A DNA stretch of 64,000 nucleotides, from positions 1,928,001 to 1,992,000 of the forward strand of contig NZ_CP025536.1 in the NCBI RefSeq assembly GCF_002953735.1, read 5' to 3'. The stretch is from Streptococcus pluranimalium (lineage in GTDB: Bacteria; Bacillota; Bacilli; Lactobacillales; Streptococcaceae). The position numbers and the translations under genes are program-made. Positions 40,372 to 50,243 of the stretch are shown in pieces. The notes below the pieces were generated by a model that was not told where the DNA came from, did not search any database, and was given only the letters and a program-made list of their open reading frames with translations. Each line of letters begins with the position of its first letter. Position 1 is the stretch's first letter.

Positions 40372-40502
40372 ATCATCTAGCATTCTATGAAGCATTCAGA
40401 GGACGTTTGGTAATTACTTTTTCATATTTTAAGGACTAACATACCATTTTTTGAGCAGTTTTGCTATGATTAATCATAAGAAAAATAAGGAGACATACTA
40501 TT

Positions 40503-41960
40503 TTGAAACAAACAGTTGCTATTTTAGGGATGGGCGTTAGTGGGCTAGCTGTTCTCCTAGCTCTGGCTAAGCACAAAAGGCAGGACCTACAGATTTTTTG
40601 TTTTGATGATCCCAATCATTTTGCCAAAGGAATTCCCTTTCAAGATGATGTTGACTCTGCCTTGATTAATTCACCTATTGATGATATCTCTTTTGATTAT
40701 CAGCACATGTCTGACTTTGTTGAATGGATGGATGAGAACAACCATAATACTGAGATGACTTATGTTCCTAGGTATCTCTTTGGACAATACCTTTCCGAAC
40801 GCGCCGATAGCCTCTTTAAACAGCTCAATGTAACCCTTATTAAGAAAAGAGTTGACAAGATAACCTATCTACCACAAAGTCAAGAATGGCAATGCTATCT
40901 TCAAGGGGAGTTATTTCCTATCGTCTTTAATCATGTTCATCTTGCTTGTGGCCAATTACCGGTCATCGATCCTTACCAATTAGACGACTGTCCTAACTAT
41001 ATAGCTGATCCTTATCCTATCAACAAACTAGCCAAACAAGAGTGGCAATCCAAAAAGGTCGGACTTATTGGTACTGGATTAGCAGCTGTCGATCTTATCA
41101 AATGGCTCATTGCTAATACCGAAGTAACGATTACCTGCTTTTCTCGTTCCTCTCTATTACCAACCGTTAGAATCCTTGAAAAGACCCCCATCTCTTGGCA
41201 GTTTCTGACTGATGACAATCTTCAAAAGCTCTCATCGTCCCCAAAACGACAAGTGGCGTTTGAGCACTTTGAAGCCTTACTGTTATCAGAACTAAAAGTA
41301 CTAGGTTTTAAGGATTGGCAAAGTGCTTGTGACCAATTTTTGGCAGCAGGTATCAAAGGTATCACCCTATCTTTTCAATATCCTGATCAACTCTACTTGC
41401 TACAGCAATTGGCTTCACGAGTAGCAGACTGGTTTACTGATCTTTGGCCTCTGATGTCACTATCAGACCGCGAAAGATATCAAGAACTGTATGAAAAAGC
41501 CATTATCAACCTACGCAATCCCATGCCTGACGAATCCGCAAAAGTTATTTTAAAGGCCTATGAAGATGGCAGACTCAATTTCATTGATGATGTGACAGAT
41601 ATTGTCCCTCAACATTCAGGATTTTCTCTCATTGATCAAGCAAAAAAGACCTCTAAACTTGATATTGTCATCAATGCCACTGGCTATCAATTGACACCTT
41701 CCAATCTCAAATCTGCTACCCCACTCTTACAAAACATTATCGATCAAAGATTGGCTCAGATCGATCAAGCAGGTGGCTTAAGCATCCTTCCGGAAACAAC
41801 CCAAGTCATCTCTCCTAAATACGGCATAATACCCACTTTATATGCTCACGGTACCCTCGTCAATGGTGTTATTTACCAGAATAACTCAACTATTAAGATT
41901 CAAAAGATGGCTGAGCGTTCAATTCAGCCATTACCCATTAATACAACACCTTCTCTTTGA
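40503..41960 (+). CDS. FAD/NAD(P)-binding protein
   Basis: The 485-residue protein belongs to the FAD-NAD(P)-binding family (YdhS-like/NAD_binding_9). The first Rossmann loop AILGMGVSGLAVL lies at residues 6-18, and a second nucleotide-binding loop KVGLIGTGLAAVDL at about 183-196 with the DIVINATGY signature near 390. The initiation codon is TTG 40503, with AAGGAG at 40487-40492; no ATG is near. The substrate is unknown, and it is flanked by unrelated genes. Confidence 0.8.
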   Translation: MKQTVAILGMGVSGLAVLLALAKHKRQDLQIFCFDDPNHFAKGIPFQDDVDSALINSPIDDISFDYQHMSDFVEWMDENNHNTEMTYVPRYLFGQYLSERADSLFKQLNVTLIKKRVDKITYLPQSQEWQCYLQGELFPIVFNHVHLACGQLPVIDPYQLDDCPNYIADPYPINKLAKQEWQSKKVGLIGTGLAAVDLIKWLIANTEVTITCFSRSSLLPTVRILEKTPISWQFLTDDNLQKLSSSPKRQVAFEHFEALLLSELKVLGFKDWQSACDQFLAAGIKGITLSFQYPDQLYLLQQLASRVADWFTDLWPLMSLSDRERYQELYEKAIINLRNPMPDESAKVILKAYEDGRLNFIDDVTDIVPQHSGFSLIDQAKKTSKLDIVINATGYQLTPSNLKSATPLLQNIIDQRLAQIDQAGGLSILPETTQVISPKYGIIPTLYAHGTLVNGVIYQNNSTIKIQKMAERSIQPLPINTTPSL

Positions 41961-42073
41961 AGTATTATCCACGGTAAGAATCTAGCCTTAGCTTCCTAAC
42001 CTTAGGACATTTTTTCCTTGATACTCACTGCATTAAGATACTACTGAGATCTCATTACTTAGAAAGGATTTCC

Positions 42074-42904
42074 ATGTCACGCGCCCTTCAGTCATCTGCT
42101 CATCTCTTTACCTGCCCTGTCTGCCAAGATACCCTTGAAGCCGTCGATAAACGCTTTGTTTGTCCTCAAAATCATTCCTTTGATATGGCAAAACAAGGTT
42201 ATATCAATCTTTTGCTCAATGGCAAAAAAGACAAGCACTACGATAAGGCTTCCTTTGAGCGTCGTCACCAGATTTTAGAGGCTGGTTTTTATGACCATAT
42301 TTTAAAGGCGATTGAAGAACTGGTTCTTGATGATGGGGCTGAAAAAGTTATCCTCGATGTGGCTTGCGGAGAGGGATACTACGCTCGTCAGCTTGCCCAA
42401 AAGGGCAAGAACCGTGTGTTAGCTTTTGATTTATCTAAGGATTCCATTACCCTAGCTGCTAAAAAGGATATTTCTAAAAACGCGGCATGGTTTGTGGGAG
42501 ATTTGGCCAAATTACCTCTAGCTGACCAATCTGTCGATGTCATCCTAGACATCTACTCACCTGCCAATTATCAAGAATTCAAACGAGTACTGAAACCCGG
42601 AGGAAAACTCATCAAGGTCGTTACCGCTAGCGAACACGTGGCTGAATTACGCCAGGCAGCTAAAGAACAACTCAGCAAAGAAAGTTACTCCAATCAAAAA
42701 ATACTTGACCATTTTGGCCAAGCATTTCCAGTATTTGACATCAGTCACACTAGCCAAACCTCACCAGCAACACAGGAACAGCTACTCGATTTCGCTCAGA
42801 TGACGCCACTCTTTTTCCATGTTGATTTGAACCAAATCGACTGGCAAAGTCTAACAGAGATCACCATTGCAGCAGATATCTTAGTTGCAAAACTAGAAGA
42901 TTAA
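42074..42904 (+). CDS. rlmA: 23S rRNA (guanine-N1)-methyltransferase RlmA type
   Basis: This SAM-dependent enzyme methylates a guanine of 23S rRNA in the exit tunnel (G748 for the Gram-positive RlmA-II group). The N-terminal zinc ribbon is visible as CPVCQDTLEAVDKRFVCPQNHSFD (residues 14-37), followed by AKQGYINLLL. The SAM-binding motif is ILDVACGEGYYARQL (about 93-107). It has 276 residues. In pneumococci this methylation affects telithromycin action; whether it does so here is unknown. Confidence 0.9.
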   Translation: MSRALQSSAHLFTCPVCQDTLEAVDKRFVCPQNHSFDMAKQGYINLLLNGKKDKHYDKASFERRHQILEAGFYDHILKAIEELVLDDGAEKVILDVACGEGYYARQLAQKGKNRVLAFDLSKDSITLAAKKDISKNAAWFVGDLAKLPLADQSVDVILDIYSPANYQEFKRVLKPGGKLIKVVTASEHVAELRQAAKEQLSKESYSNQKILDHFGQAFPVFDISHTSQTSPATQEQLLDFAQMTPLFFHVDLNQIDWQSLTEITIAADILVAKLED

Positions 42905-42962
42905 GATGTCGTTTTCCATAAACTTATCAACCAGAGATATGAAAGCCTATACTCAAGACAAA

Positions 42963-42991
42963 AGCGAGTCAGCCTACTGGACTGACTCGCT
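42963..42991. repeat. 10-bp inverted repeat at the edge of the tandem array
   Basis: AGCGAGTCAG (42963-42972) and CTGACTCGCT (42982-42991) are exact complements with a 9-base loop. The right arm belongs to the first 47-bp repeat unit. Confidence 0.7.
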
Positions 42992-43164
42992 CTCCTATTT
43001 CTCGGCTCGTAAAAAAACGTCCACTGGACTGACTCGCTCTCCTATTTCTTGGCTCGTAAAAAAACGTCCACTGGACTGACTCGCTTTCCTATTTCTTGGC
43101 TCGTGAATCAACGTCCACTGGACTAACTCGCCCTCCTATTTCTCGGCTCGTGAAAAAACGTCCA
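42977..43164. repeat. Four tandem copies of a 47-bp unit
   Basis: The unit, starting CTGGACTGACTCGCTCTCC, recurs at 42977, 43024, 43071 and 43118 (period 47), with a partial fifth copy from 43165. Copies differ at a few positions. Each ends in the A-run plus CGTCCA that, at the last copy, forms the left arm of the tetR terminator. With no unique spacers between the copies it is a minisatellite-like array, not a CRISPR. Confidence 0.9.
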
Positions 43165-43180
43165 CTGGACGTTTTTTTTA
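43153..43180 (-). terminator. Terminator after the TetR gene
   Basis: ACGTCC / GGACGT form a stem with a 3-base loop, with runs of A and T on both sides. The TAA stop codon of the TetR gene lies in its A-run as read on the minus strand. Its design is the same as that of the recA terminator. Confidence 0.8.
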
Positions 43181-43684
43181 ATCTGCAAATATCCTCTTAA
43201 AAAGGGCATACAGGGTATCTTTTTGGTCTTTGTTCAAGGTGTATTGATTATTTTTTAAAATGGTGTAGGCGCCACCAACTGCAAAGGATAGCCTCAACCG
43301 AGCCTCTTCTGAAACGTTTTCTGAGATGGTTTCTTGATAGAGTTGAAAGGTTTTTTCTAAGGTCTCATCCTGATTGCTAAAGAGAGCCTTATTATGACCA
43401 TAGACCTGACTAATCGTTACCTCAATATCATCAACAAAGGTCTCCATATCCTCTTCTTTGACAGGATTTTCCAAAAGAAACTGACGAATAGGCTCTAAAG
43501 CCTCCTCTTGTAATTGTTCAACAAGATCATAAATATCGGTGTAATAACGGTAAAAGGTAGACTTGTTAATCAGCGCCTCGCGACACAAGTTTTCCACATA
43601 AATTTTTTCAATCGGCTTATCTTGTCGTAGCCTAACAAAGGCATCTTTGATAGCCTTTTTTGTTTTGATAACTCGCTTATCCAT
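43178..43684 (-). CDS. TetR-family transcriptional regulator
   Basis: The 168-residue protein has an N-terminal TetR HTH (KKAIKDAFVRLRQDKPIEKIYVENLCREALINKSTFYRYY, about residues 8-47) and a helical C-terminal domain of the TetR_C_7/DhaS type. It lies divergent from the ABC-2-like membrane protein, 165 bases apart, the usual arrangement of a TetR repressor and its target. The ligand is unknown. Confidence 0.87.
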   Translation of the reverse strand: MDKRVIKTKKAIKDAFVRLRQDKPIEKIYVENLCREALINKSTFYRYYTDIYDLVEQLQEEALEPIRQFLLENPVKEEDMETFVDDIEVTISQVYGHNKALFSNQDETLEKTFQLYQETISENVSEEARLRLSFAVGGAYTILKNNQYTLNKDQKDTLYALFKRIFAD

Positions 43685-43849
43685 AAATGCCTCCTCAATA
43701 CTATCTATTTTAGCTTTTTTCTTGAAATATACAACGATTTTGCAGGGGGCGTTTGATAAGCAACGCTTTTAGAGAAATTGCTGATTGAATGAGCAGAGAA
43801 ATCGTCCTATAATACTCCTTATCGTTTTTAAATTGAAAAAGGAGACACC

Positions 43850-45121
43850 ATGACTTTTAAAAAAATTATTTTAAACAAACTGACACTCATCGCAATGGTC
43901 GTTGCTGTGATTTATCAAATTGCCATGATTGGCATTTACATCGGGGGCTATAAATACACTGCTGACCGTCCCGAAAAAAACAAGATTATCTACGTCAATC
44001 AAGACGGTGATCAAGGCAAAGCTATTGTCAAATCAATGAAAGATTCCCTAAATTTTGCAAGCCAAGACGAAAGTAACCTAAAGAATGCTAAAGCAATCCT
44101 TCGCAACCATGATGCAGCTTTGGTCATCAATATCCCTGAAAATTACACCGAAGACATGGCTCAAGGTAAGGCTGTCAAACTCAATTACTTCTATAACAGT
44201 GCCGGTGATACCATCAGTAAACAAACGGGAACAACTGTCGCAAACAAATTAACAAGTAAACTTAACTTAGCCGTTTCTAGTAAAAAAATGCAGGCCGTCC
44301 TTGTTAAATCAATGATGGAAGTGACTAAACCTCAAATCGAAGCTGACATCAAAAAAGCCGTCGGTACAGACCCAACCAAACTCGAAACTATCCAAAAAAC
44401 CGTGACAGCTAAGTACCAAGAACAATTCACACAAGCTGCTAAAAATGCCGTTGACCTCAATAGCGTTACTGAAAACAGCAAGGACGTCAATCCCAAACCA
44501 ACCTCTAAAATGAACCTCATCATGACGCCAATGATTGCCCCTGTCTCAAGTTACATCGGTGCCATGATTTCATCCATCATCCTCTATAGTTTTGTCTTTA
44601 AACAGACCATCCGTTCTAAGGTATCTCGCAAATGGCTTGGTTGGCTTGCCCTTGAAGTTGATTACCTACTGATTTCATTTGCCGTCGGCGGTGCTGGAGC
44701 CGCAATGCTCTCTTGGATTAATCATTTTAATCAAGAAACCACAATCAAGCTCTTTGGTATTTTAACGCTCAACACCTTTGTCAGCTTCCAGTTGATTCTA
44801 GCCATTTATATGGTCCTTGGAGCAGTTGCCTTCCTTGTGACCTTACCATTAACATTGGCGCAAGTGGTGACGGCAGGAACTATGATTCCAGAATACCTCA
44901 TGGCACCAGCTCTCAAAGCTATCCGCCCATATCTCCCAGTATCATCATCTTGGCAATTGATTCAAGATACCATTTTTAAAACAAGCACAAACAGTAATCC
45001 TCTCATGCAGTTGCTGATGCTTGCCGGTGTATCAATGCTGATAACCCTAATCATTTTACCTATCCGTTACCGTAAAAATGCAGCACCAGGACCTGATATC
45101 GATATCTTATCTTTATTATAG
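43850..45121 (+). CDS. ABC-2/YhgE-Pip-like membrane protein
   Basis: The 423-residue protein has an N-terminal membrane helix (about 13-33), a large extracytoplasmic domain (about 40-220, with IIYVNQDGDQGKAIVKS and ALVINIPENYTEDM) and five or six C-terminal membrane helices (from about 228 on), the topology of ABC-2-type permeases and of YhgE/Pip proteins. No ATPase gene lies beside it, which favours the YhgE/Pip side. Divergent TetR control suggests a role in drug or stress export or in surface assembly. The substrate is unknown. Confidence 0.78.
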   Translation: MTFKKIILNKLTLIAMVVAVIYQIAMIGIYIGGYKYTADRPEKNKIIYVNQDGDQGKAIVKSMKDSLNFASQDESNLKNAKAILRNHDAALVINIPENYTEDMAQGKAVKLNYFYNSAGDTISKQTGTTVANKLTSKLNLAVSSKKMQAVLVKSMMEVTKPQIEADIKKAVGTDPTKLETIQKTVTAKYQEQFTQAAKNAVDLNSVTENSKDVNPKPTSKMNLIMTPMIAPVSSYIGAMISSIILYSFVFKQTIRSKVSRKWLGWLALEVDYLLISFAVGGAGAAMLSWINHFNQETTIKLFGILTLNTFVSFQLILAIYMVLGAVAFLVTLPLTLAQVVTAGTMIPEYLMAPALKAIRPYLPVSSSWQLIQDTIFKTSTNSNPLMQLLMLAGVSMLITLIILPIRYRKNAAPGPDIDILSLL

Positions 45122-45265
45122 ATAACGTAACTAGCTACTTTCATACCTGTAGCTAGTTTTCTTTTAGAATTCAAGAAAAGGTTTTCACACCGAAACAAGT
45201 GTTTTATGTTACTATAGAATGTATGAAAAGCTATTGCTTTTAAAACTACCGTATCAGGAGCTCTT

Positions 45266-45883
45266 ATGCGAAAATTTCTACAAACCATTCTCTACGAAGT
45301 ATCGTTTTACGTTGAAATTATTATCTCTATTATTTTGGTCGTTGTTCTAATGACCTTGACAACCCGTCTTGTCATTGATGTCACTGGGATTTTCTCTTCT
45401 AGTAACACGATTGAACACTATCTGCAAAATTTTCTAAACCAAGCCATGAGTATTGCTATTGGTGTCGAGTTAATTAAAATGTTAACCAAGCATTCCTCTA
45501 GTACCATCATTGAAGTACTGCTCTTTGCCATGGCACGCCAACTCGTTGTTGCACATGGTAACCCTTTAGATACTTTATTAAGTGTCATTAGTCTAACCAT
45601 CTTACTAGCAGCTCGCAAATATCTTCTCAGCAACTTCGATGATCATCATAGTATTATTGTTAGAGGCAGTCAAAAGGTGAAGTTGGCTAATGTCCTCGCA
45701 CGTGTCAACCTTCCTAGTAAAAAACAAGAACTAATGCGCGATTTTATGGTTAGATACCTTCAAGAGGAGGAAAAGACTGTTGCAATCGGAGCATCCATTT
45801 ACTTTAAGGATGTGGCACTTCGCGTTGACAGCATGAAAGGTGGCGTTATTACCCGCGTGGAAATCATTAAGTCACACCATTGA
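45266..45883 (+). CDS. PsiE-like membrane protein
   Basis: The 205-residue protein has four predicted membrane helices in its first 120 residues and a cytoplasmic C-terminal domain. The stretch AIGVELIKMLTKHSSSTIIEVLLFAMARQLVV (about 60-92) resembles phosphate-starvation-inducible PsiE proteins. The C-terminal part (about 130-205, ASIYFKDVALRVDSMKGG) looks like an added small domain. RBS GGAGC precedes ATG 45266. The function is not known. Confidence 0.7.
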   Translation: MRKFLQTILYEVSFYVEIIISIILVVVLMTLTTRLVIDVTGIFSSSNTIEHYLQNFLNQAMSIAIGVELIKMLTKHSSSTIIEVLLFAMARQLVVAHGNPLDTLLSVISLTILLAARKYLLSNFDDHHSIIVRGSQKVKLANVLARVNLPSKKQELMRDFMVRYLQEEEKTVAIGASIYFKDVALRVDSMKGGVITRVEIIKSHH

Positions 45884-45989
45884 TTTTCTGAAATATCATT
45901 TGTTTTCCAAGAAAATTTCAGTAAATACCGCCCTTGGTTTTCATGGGTTTACAACGCTTACATTTTTTTGCGAAATTAATCTGAAATGA

Positions 45990-46018
45990 TTGAAAAAAGA
46001 CTCACAAAAGAGTATTAT
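45990..46018 (+). promoter_or_regulatory. pgi promoter
   Basis: TTGAAA (45990-45995) and TATTAT (46013-46018) are separated by 17 bases, with the start codon 35 bases further on. Confidence 0.7.
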
Positions 46019-46052
46019 AGTATCTGAACTCAAAATTAACAGGAGTATTAAC

Positions 46053-47402
46053 ATGACACATATTCAATTTGATTATTCAAAAGTCCTTGATCAGTTTGTT
46101 GCAGCACATGAGCTTGACTATATGCAAGCACAAGTGACAGCTGCTGACAACATGCTTCGTCAAGGTACTGGACCTGGTTCAGACTTCCTAGGTTGGTTGG
46201 ACCTTCCAGAAAACTACGACAAAGAAGAATTTGCTCGTATCCAAGAAGCTGCTAAAAAAATCCAATCTGACAGCGACGTTCTTGTCGTTATCGGTATCGG
46301 TGGATCTTACCTCGGCGCTAAGGCTGCTATCGATTTCTTGAACAACCACTTTGCTAACTTACAAACAGCTGAAGAGCGCAAAGCCCCTCAAATTCTTTAC
46401 GCTGGAAACTCTATCTCATCAACTTACCTTGCTGATTTAGTAGAATACGTTCAAGACAAAGAATTCTCAGTAAACGTGATTTCAAAATCAGGAACAACAA
46501 CTGAACCAGCTATTGCTTTCCGTGTCTTCAAAGAACTTTTGGTCAAAAAATACGGTCAAGAAGAAGCTAACAAACGCATCTATGCGACAACTGACAAAGT
46601 TAAAGGTGCCGTTAAAGTTGAAGCTGACGCTAACAACTGGGAAACTTACGTTGTACCAGATAACGTTGGAGGACGTTTCTCAGTCCTTACAGCTGTAGGC
46701 CTTCTTCCAATCGCGGCGGCTGGTGCTGACATCGCAGCCCTTATGGAAGGTGCTAACGCTGCTCGCCAAGAATTGTCATCAGATAAAATCTCTGAAAACA
46801 TTGCCTACCAATACGCAGCTGTTCGTAACGTGCTTTACCGCAAAGGTTACGTGACTGAAATCTTGGCTAACTATGAGCCATCACTTCAATACTTCGGTGA
46901 ATGGTGGAAACAATTAGCTGGTGAATCAGAAGGTAAAGACCAAAAAGGTATCTACCCAACATCTGCTAACTTCTCAACAGACCTTCACTCACTTGGACAA
47001 TTCATCCAAGAAGGTTACCGCAACATCTTTGAAACTGTCATTCGTGTAGACAAACCACGTAAAAACGTTCTTATCCCTGAAATGGCTGAAGACCTTGATG
47101 GTCTTGGTTACCTCCAAGGTAAAGACGTTGATTTCGTTAACAAAAAAGCAACTGACGGTGTGCTTCTTGCCCACACAGATGGTGGCGTTCCAAACATGTT
47201 CGTCACACTTCCAGAGCAAAATGAATTCACACTTGGCTACGCTATCTACTTCTTCGAATTGGCAATCGGTCTTTCAGGTTACCTCAACAGCGTTAACCCA
47301 TTTGACCAACCAGGTGTTGAGGCCTACAAGAAAAACATGTTTGCCCTCCTTGGCAAACCAGGATTCGAAGACCTCGGCGCAGAACTTAACGCACGTCTGT
47401 AA
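46053..47402 (+). CDS. pgi: Glucose-6-phosphate isomerase
   Basis: Pgi interconverts glucose-6-phosphate and fructose-6-phosphate. ATG 46053 with AGGAG upstream gives 449 residues, the usual Gram-positive length. Family signatures are [14 protein letters not shown] (near 76-89), [15 protein letters not shown] (about 144-158), the active Glu region, and GALIALYEH-equivalent [19 protein letters not shown] near the C-terminus. The codon use is that of a highly expressed gene. Its last 62 codons are repeated 6,230 bases downstream at the far side of the sorbitol operon. Confidence 0.97.
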   Translation: MTHIQFDYSKVLDQFVAAHELDYMQAQVTAADNMLRQGTGPGSDFLGWLDLPENYDKEEFARIQEAAKKIQSDSDVLVVIGIGGSYLGAKAAIDFLNNHFANLQTAEERKAPQILYAGNSISSTYLADLVEYVQDKEFSVNVISKSGTTTEPAIAFRVFKELLVKKYGQEEANKRIYATTDKVKGAVKVEADANNWETYVVPDNVGGRFSVLTAVGLLPIAAAGADIAALMEGANAARQELSSDKISENIAYQYAAVRNVLYRKGYVTEILANYEPSLQYFGEWWKQLAGESEGKDQKGIYPTSANFSTDLHSLGQFIQEGYRNIFETVIRVDKPRKNVLIPEMAEDLDGLGYLQGKDVDFVNKKATDGVLLAHTDGGVPNMFVTLPEQNEFTLGYAIYFFELAIGLSGYLNSVNPFDQPGVEAYKKNMFALLGKPGFEDLGAELNARL

Positions 47403-47408
47403 TCCCAC

Positions 47409-47438
47409 ACAAAAGACTTCCAAAAGGAGGTCTTTTTT
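47409..47438 (+). terminator. Terminator after pgi
   Basis: AAAAGACTTCC / GGAGGTCTTTT form a stem with one wobble pair and a 4-base loop, followed by six T's. Confidence 0.85.
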
Positions 47439-47494
47439 CTTGCTTTCCAAAAATTAATACACCAAATTATCAAGGTACACTGAAAAAGTGTGTC

Positions 47495-47523
47495 TTAATT
47501 TTATTTTGTAAGCGTTTTATAAT
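47495..47523 (+). promoter_or_regulatory. Sorbitol operon promoter with overlapping cre-like site
   Basis: A perfect -10 box TATAAT (47518-47523) lies 17 bases behind a weak -35 (TTAATT, 47495-47500), as expected of a promoter needing an activator such as the operon's SrlR. TGTAAGCGTTTTAT (47507-47520) matches the cre consensus except for two bases and covers the -10 box, suggesting CcpA repression. Confidence 0.6.
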
Positions 47524-47552
47524 AATGCTATCAAAAGAAAAGGAGTTTAATC

Positions 47553-48353
47553 ATGACAGATTGGTTAAATATTGCAGGAAAAACGGTTGTTGTTACAGGA
47601 GCTTCGTCAGGTATTGGGGCTGCTATTGTTGAAGAATTGCTTGAGCTTGATGTAAATGTGGCTAACTTTGACATTGCTGAGGGCGACTTAAAACATGACA
47701 ATCTTCTCTTTGTGAAGGTTGATGTAACCTCACGTGAACAGGTTGAAGCTGGCGTTCAAGCTGTGGTTGACCGTTTTGGTACTGTTGACGCCGTTGTTAA
47801 TAATGCTGGTATCAATGTGCCTCGCCTTTTGATTGATCCTAAAGACCCTCATGGTCAATACGAATTAGATGACGCAACATTTGAAAAAATTACCATGATT
47901 AACCAAAAAGGCCTTTACTTGGTCAGCCAAGCTGTCGGTCGTATCCTTGTTGAAAAGAAAAATGGTGTTATCATCAATATGGCTTCTGAAGCTGGACTTG
48001 AGGGGTCAGAGGGACAAAGCGCTTACGCTGCTACTAAAGCCGCTGTATACAGCTATACTCGTTCTTGGGCTAAAGAACTTGGTAAGCACAATGTTCGTGT
48101 TGTCGGAATTGCCCCAGGCATCATGGAAGCAACTGGTTTGAGAACGCTTGCCTATGAAGAAGCACTGGGCTATACTAGAGGGAAGTCCGTTGATGAGATT
48201 CGTGCAGGCTACGCTTCAACAAGCACTACACCTTTAGGACGTAGTGGTAAATTGAACGAAGTTGCAGATCTCGTAGCCTACTACATCTCTGATCGCTCTA
48301 GTTATATTACAGGGGTTACAACAAATGTTGCTGGTGGAAAAACACGCGGTTAA
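47553..48353 (+). CDS. srlD: Sorbitol-6-phosphate 2-dehydrogenase
   Basis: This short-chain dehydrogenase oxidises sorbitol-6-phosphate, delivered by the PTS, to fructose-6-phosphate with NAD+. The 266-residue protein shows TGASSGIGAAI (residues 15-25) for NAD binding, NNAGINVP, and the catalytic Ser plus YAATKAAVYSY (Tyr-x-x-x-Lys). IDPKDPHGQYELDD matches the streptococcal sorbitol-6-phosphate dehydrogenase. It is the first gene of the operon; RBS AAGGAG precedes the ATG. Confidence 0.92.
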   Translation: MTDWLNIAGKTVVVTGASSGIGAAIVEELLELDVNVANFDIAEGDLKHDNLLFVKVDVTSREQVEAGVQAVVDRFGTVDAVVNNAGINVPRLLIDPKDPHGQYELDDATFEKITMINQKGLYLVSQAVGRILVEKKNGVIINMASEAGLEGSEGQSAYAATKAAVYSYTRSWAKELGKHNVRVVGIAPGIMEATGLRTLAYEEALGYTRGKSVDEIRAGYASTSTTPLGRSGKLNEVADLVAYYISDRSSYITGVTTNVAGGKTRG

Positions 48354-48377
48354 TTCAATAACGAGGATGGTGACAAA

Positions 48378-50243
48378 TTGGCCATAGTAAATCGATGGTA
48401 CCAAATTTTAAATATTTTAGTGGGACAACCTACTATTTCGTTTCGGGAAGTCCAAAAAGAATTAGGGGTCAGTCAAAAAACATTACTAAACAGTATTGAT
48501 CAGCTTAATGAGATTTTGGATGATGATCTTCATATTAAAAAACAAGGTAATCAACTTTCCTTACAAGTATTTAATTATAGTCGCCTAGAAGAGATATTAG
48601 CAGGAAGTCTACGTAAAGAGAGTGACTTCAACTCCTCAAGTAAGAGGATTTCATATATTATCAAACGATTACTACATGCCACCGATCCTATACTTATCGA
48701 TGACTTAGCTGATGAGGTAGGCGTTAGTCGTACAACTATTAACAAAGACCTAAAACAAGTCAAGCAATTAGCTGATGATTATCAAATAGTGATTATCGGA
48801 AAGACTAACCACGGATTATCTGTTCAAGGTGACGAGCTGCAGCTGCGCTTATTCTACTGTCACAACGTTTATGCCTATTTTGATGAAACAACACTTTCTC
48901 CAGAAACAGAGCAATTTTTAAAAGAATGTTATCAAACTTACCAATTACCTAAAAACGTTCAAGATTTGCTTTCTAAAGTCATTGCTATCATGATTTTTCG
49001 ATTACAGCATCATCATCTACTTGAAAATACTATTCCTTATTTTAGCAATGGCTTAAGAGATAGTGAGATTATGGAGCAGCTTATTTTTCACATCGAAATG
49101 ACCTATCACATCTCACTCAGTCAATATGAACAAGACTTTCTGGCATTTCCATTAAACATGCAATACATTGATAATTTGCCTTATCAAGAGGTATCAAATC
49201 ATATTATTTTGAATGTTTTCCAGGAAATGATGACTCGAGCCAAAGAAACTTTTGATTTTCAAATCAACACTGAAAAGTTGTTTGTGGATATGCATATGCA
49301 TCTCAAATTTCTCTTAAATCGTTTAATTTTTCACACTCAGGCAAACGATTTATTCCACGGAGAAATAAAGGAAAAATATCCACTTGCCTATCAACTGGCA
49401 AGCGATGCCTCTACTGTTTTAAGAGATATGTTCAAATATCCTATCGACAGTTCAGAAATCAGTTATCTAGCTCTCTACTTCGAGATGGGACTTCGCAAGA
49501 CAAAAACAGAAGAAACCTTTGACTCTCGAAAAATAGCTGTTGTTTGTACAACAGGTCGGGGAACTGCTACTATGATTAATCGCCAAATCAGACGTGTCAT
49601 CGGAAATGAAATTGTGATTGATCAATATTCTGAAGAGAACTTTAATCCCCTTCAGGCAGAAAAATATTCTGCCATCTTCACAACTATCCCTCTTAAATTT
49701 CAAAATATCTCTCCTCCAGTTATTCAATTGACAAATCTATTTGATGATCAATGGTTGAGAACAAGATGGGAAGAGATTAGTAATTGGGAATGCAAACGTT
49801 TTGAACATGTTCAGTTCAAATTTATCCGATTAAAATCTCAAAAAGATTACATGCAATATCTCTTGAAAATGGCCAACTACTTAGAGACAGAAAACGATGT
49901 TGATAGAGATTTTCATCGCAATATCTTAGCCCGAGAGAAGAAACAATCCACTATTTTTGGACAGGGAATTGCCTTTCCTCATACAATGCATCACAAAGAA
50001 CAAGTAACCTTACTTCTAGGTGTCCTTGACGAAACCTATCAAACGTCTACCGAGTTTGTTGATCTCATTTTCATGTTAGCTATTCCTAAACAGTCTACTC
50101 CAACGATAGAAGAAGAACTTTTATCACTGTACGATGATATTTTTAGAATTGCCAACAATGATGATATCAAACAAGAATTAAAAACACTCACATCTACAGA
50201 TGCATTTCAATCACTTATAAAATGTAAAGGAGTATTAAAATGA
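48378..50243 (+). CDS. srlR: BglG-type PRD transcriptional activator of the sorbitol operon
   Basis: The 621-residue regulator has N-terminal helix-turn-helix segments (FREVQKELGVSQKTLLNSID; IDDLADEVGVSRTTINKDL), two PRD domains (about 180-390), an EIIB-like domain (VVCTTGRGTATMINRQI near 390) and a C-terminal EIIA-like domain with the phosphorylatable His in GQGIAFPHTMHH (near 535). Phosphorylation by PTS proteins would set its activity by sorbitol supply. The start codon is TTG 48378 with GAGG/GGTGA upstream; no ATG is suitable. Its 3' end overlaps srlM by 4 bases. Confidence 0.9.
   Translation: MAIVNRWYQILNILVGQPTISFREVQKELGVSQKTLLNSIDQLNEILDDDLHIKKQGNQLSLQVFNYSRLEEILAGSLRKESDFNSSSKRISYIIKRLLHATDPILIDDLADEVGVSRTTINKDLKQVKQLADDYQIVIIGKTNHGLSVQGDELQLRLFYCHNVYAYFDETTLSPETEQFLKECYQTYQLPKNVQDLLSKVIAIMIFRLQHHHLLENTIPYFSNGLRDSEIMEQLIFHIEMTYHISLSQYEQDFLAFPLNMQYIDNLPYQEVSNHIILNVFQEMMTRAKETFDFQINTEKLFVDMHMHLKFLLNRLIFHTQANDLFHGEIKEKYPLAYQLASDASTVLRDMFKYPIDSSEISYLALYFEMGLRKTKTEETFDSRKIAVVCTTGRGTATMINRQIRRVIGNEIVIDQYSEENFNPLQAEKYSAIFTTIPLKFQNISPPVIQLTNLFDDQWLRTRWEEISNWECKRFEHVQFKFIRLKSQKDYMQYLLKMANYLETENDVDRDFHRNILAREKKQSTIFGQGIAFPHTMHHKEQVTLLLGVLDETYQTSTEFVDLIFMLAIPKQSTPTIEEELLSLYDDIFRIANNDDIKQELKTLTSTDAFQSLIKCKGVLK

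Noticed and set aside
42977..43164. Regular repeats considered as a CRISPR array
   Set aside because: The 47-bp copies follow one another without unique spacers, and no cas gene is in the window. It is a tandem repeat.
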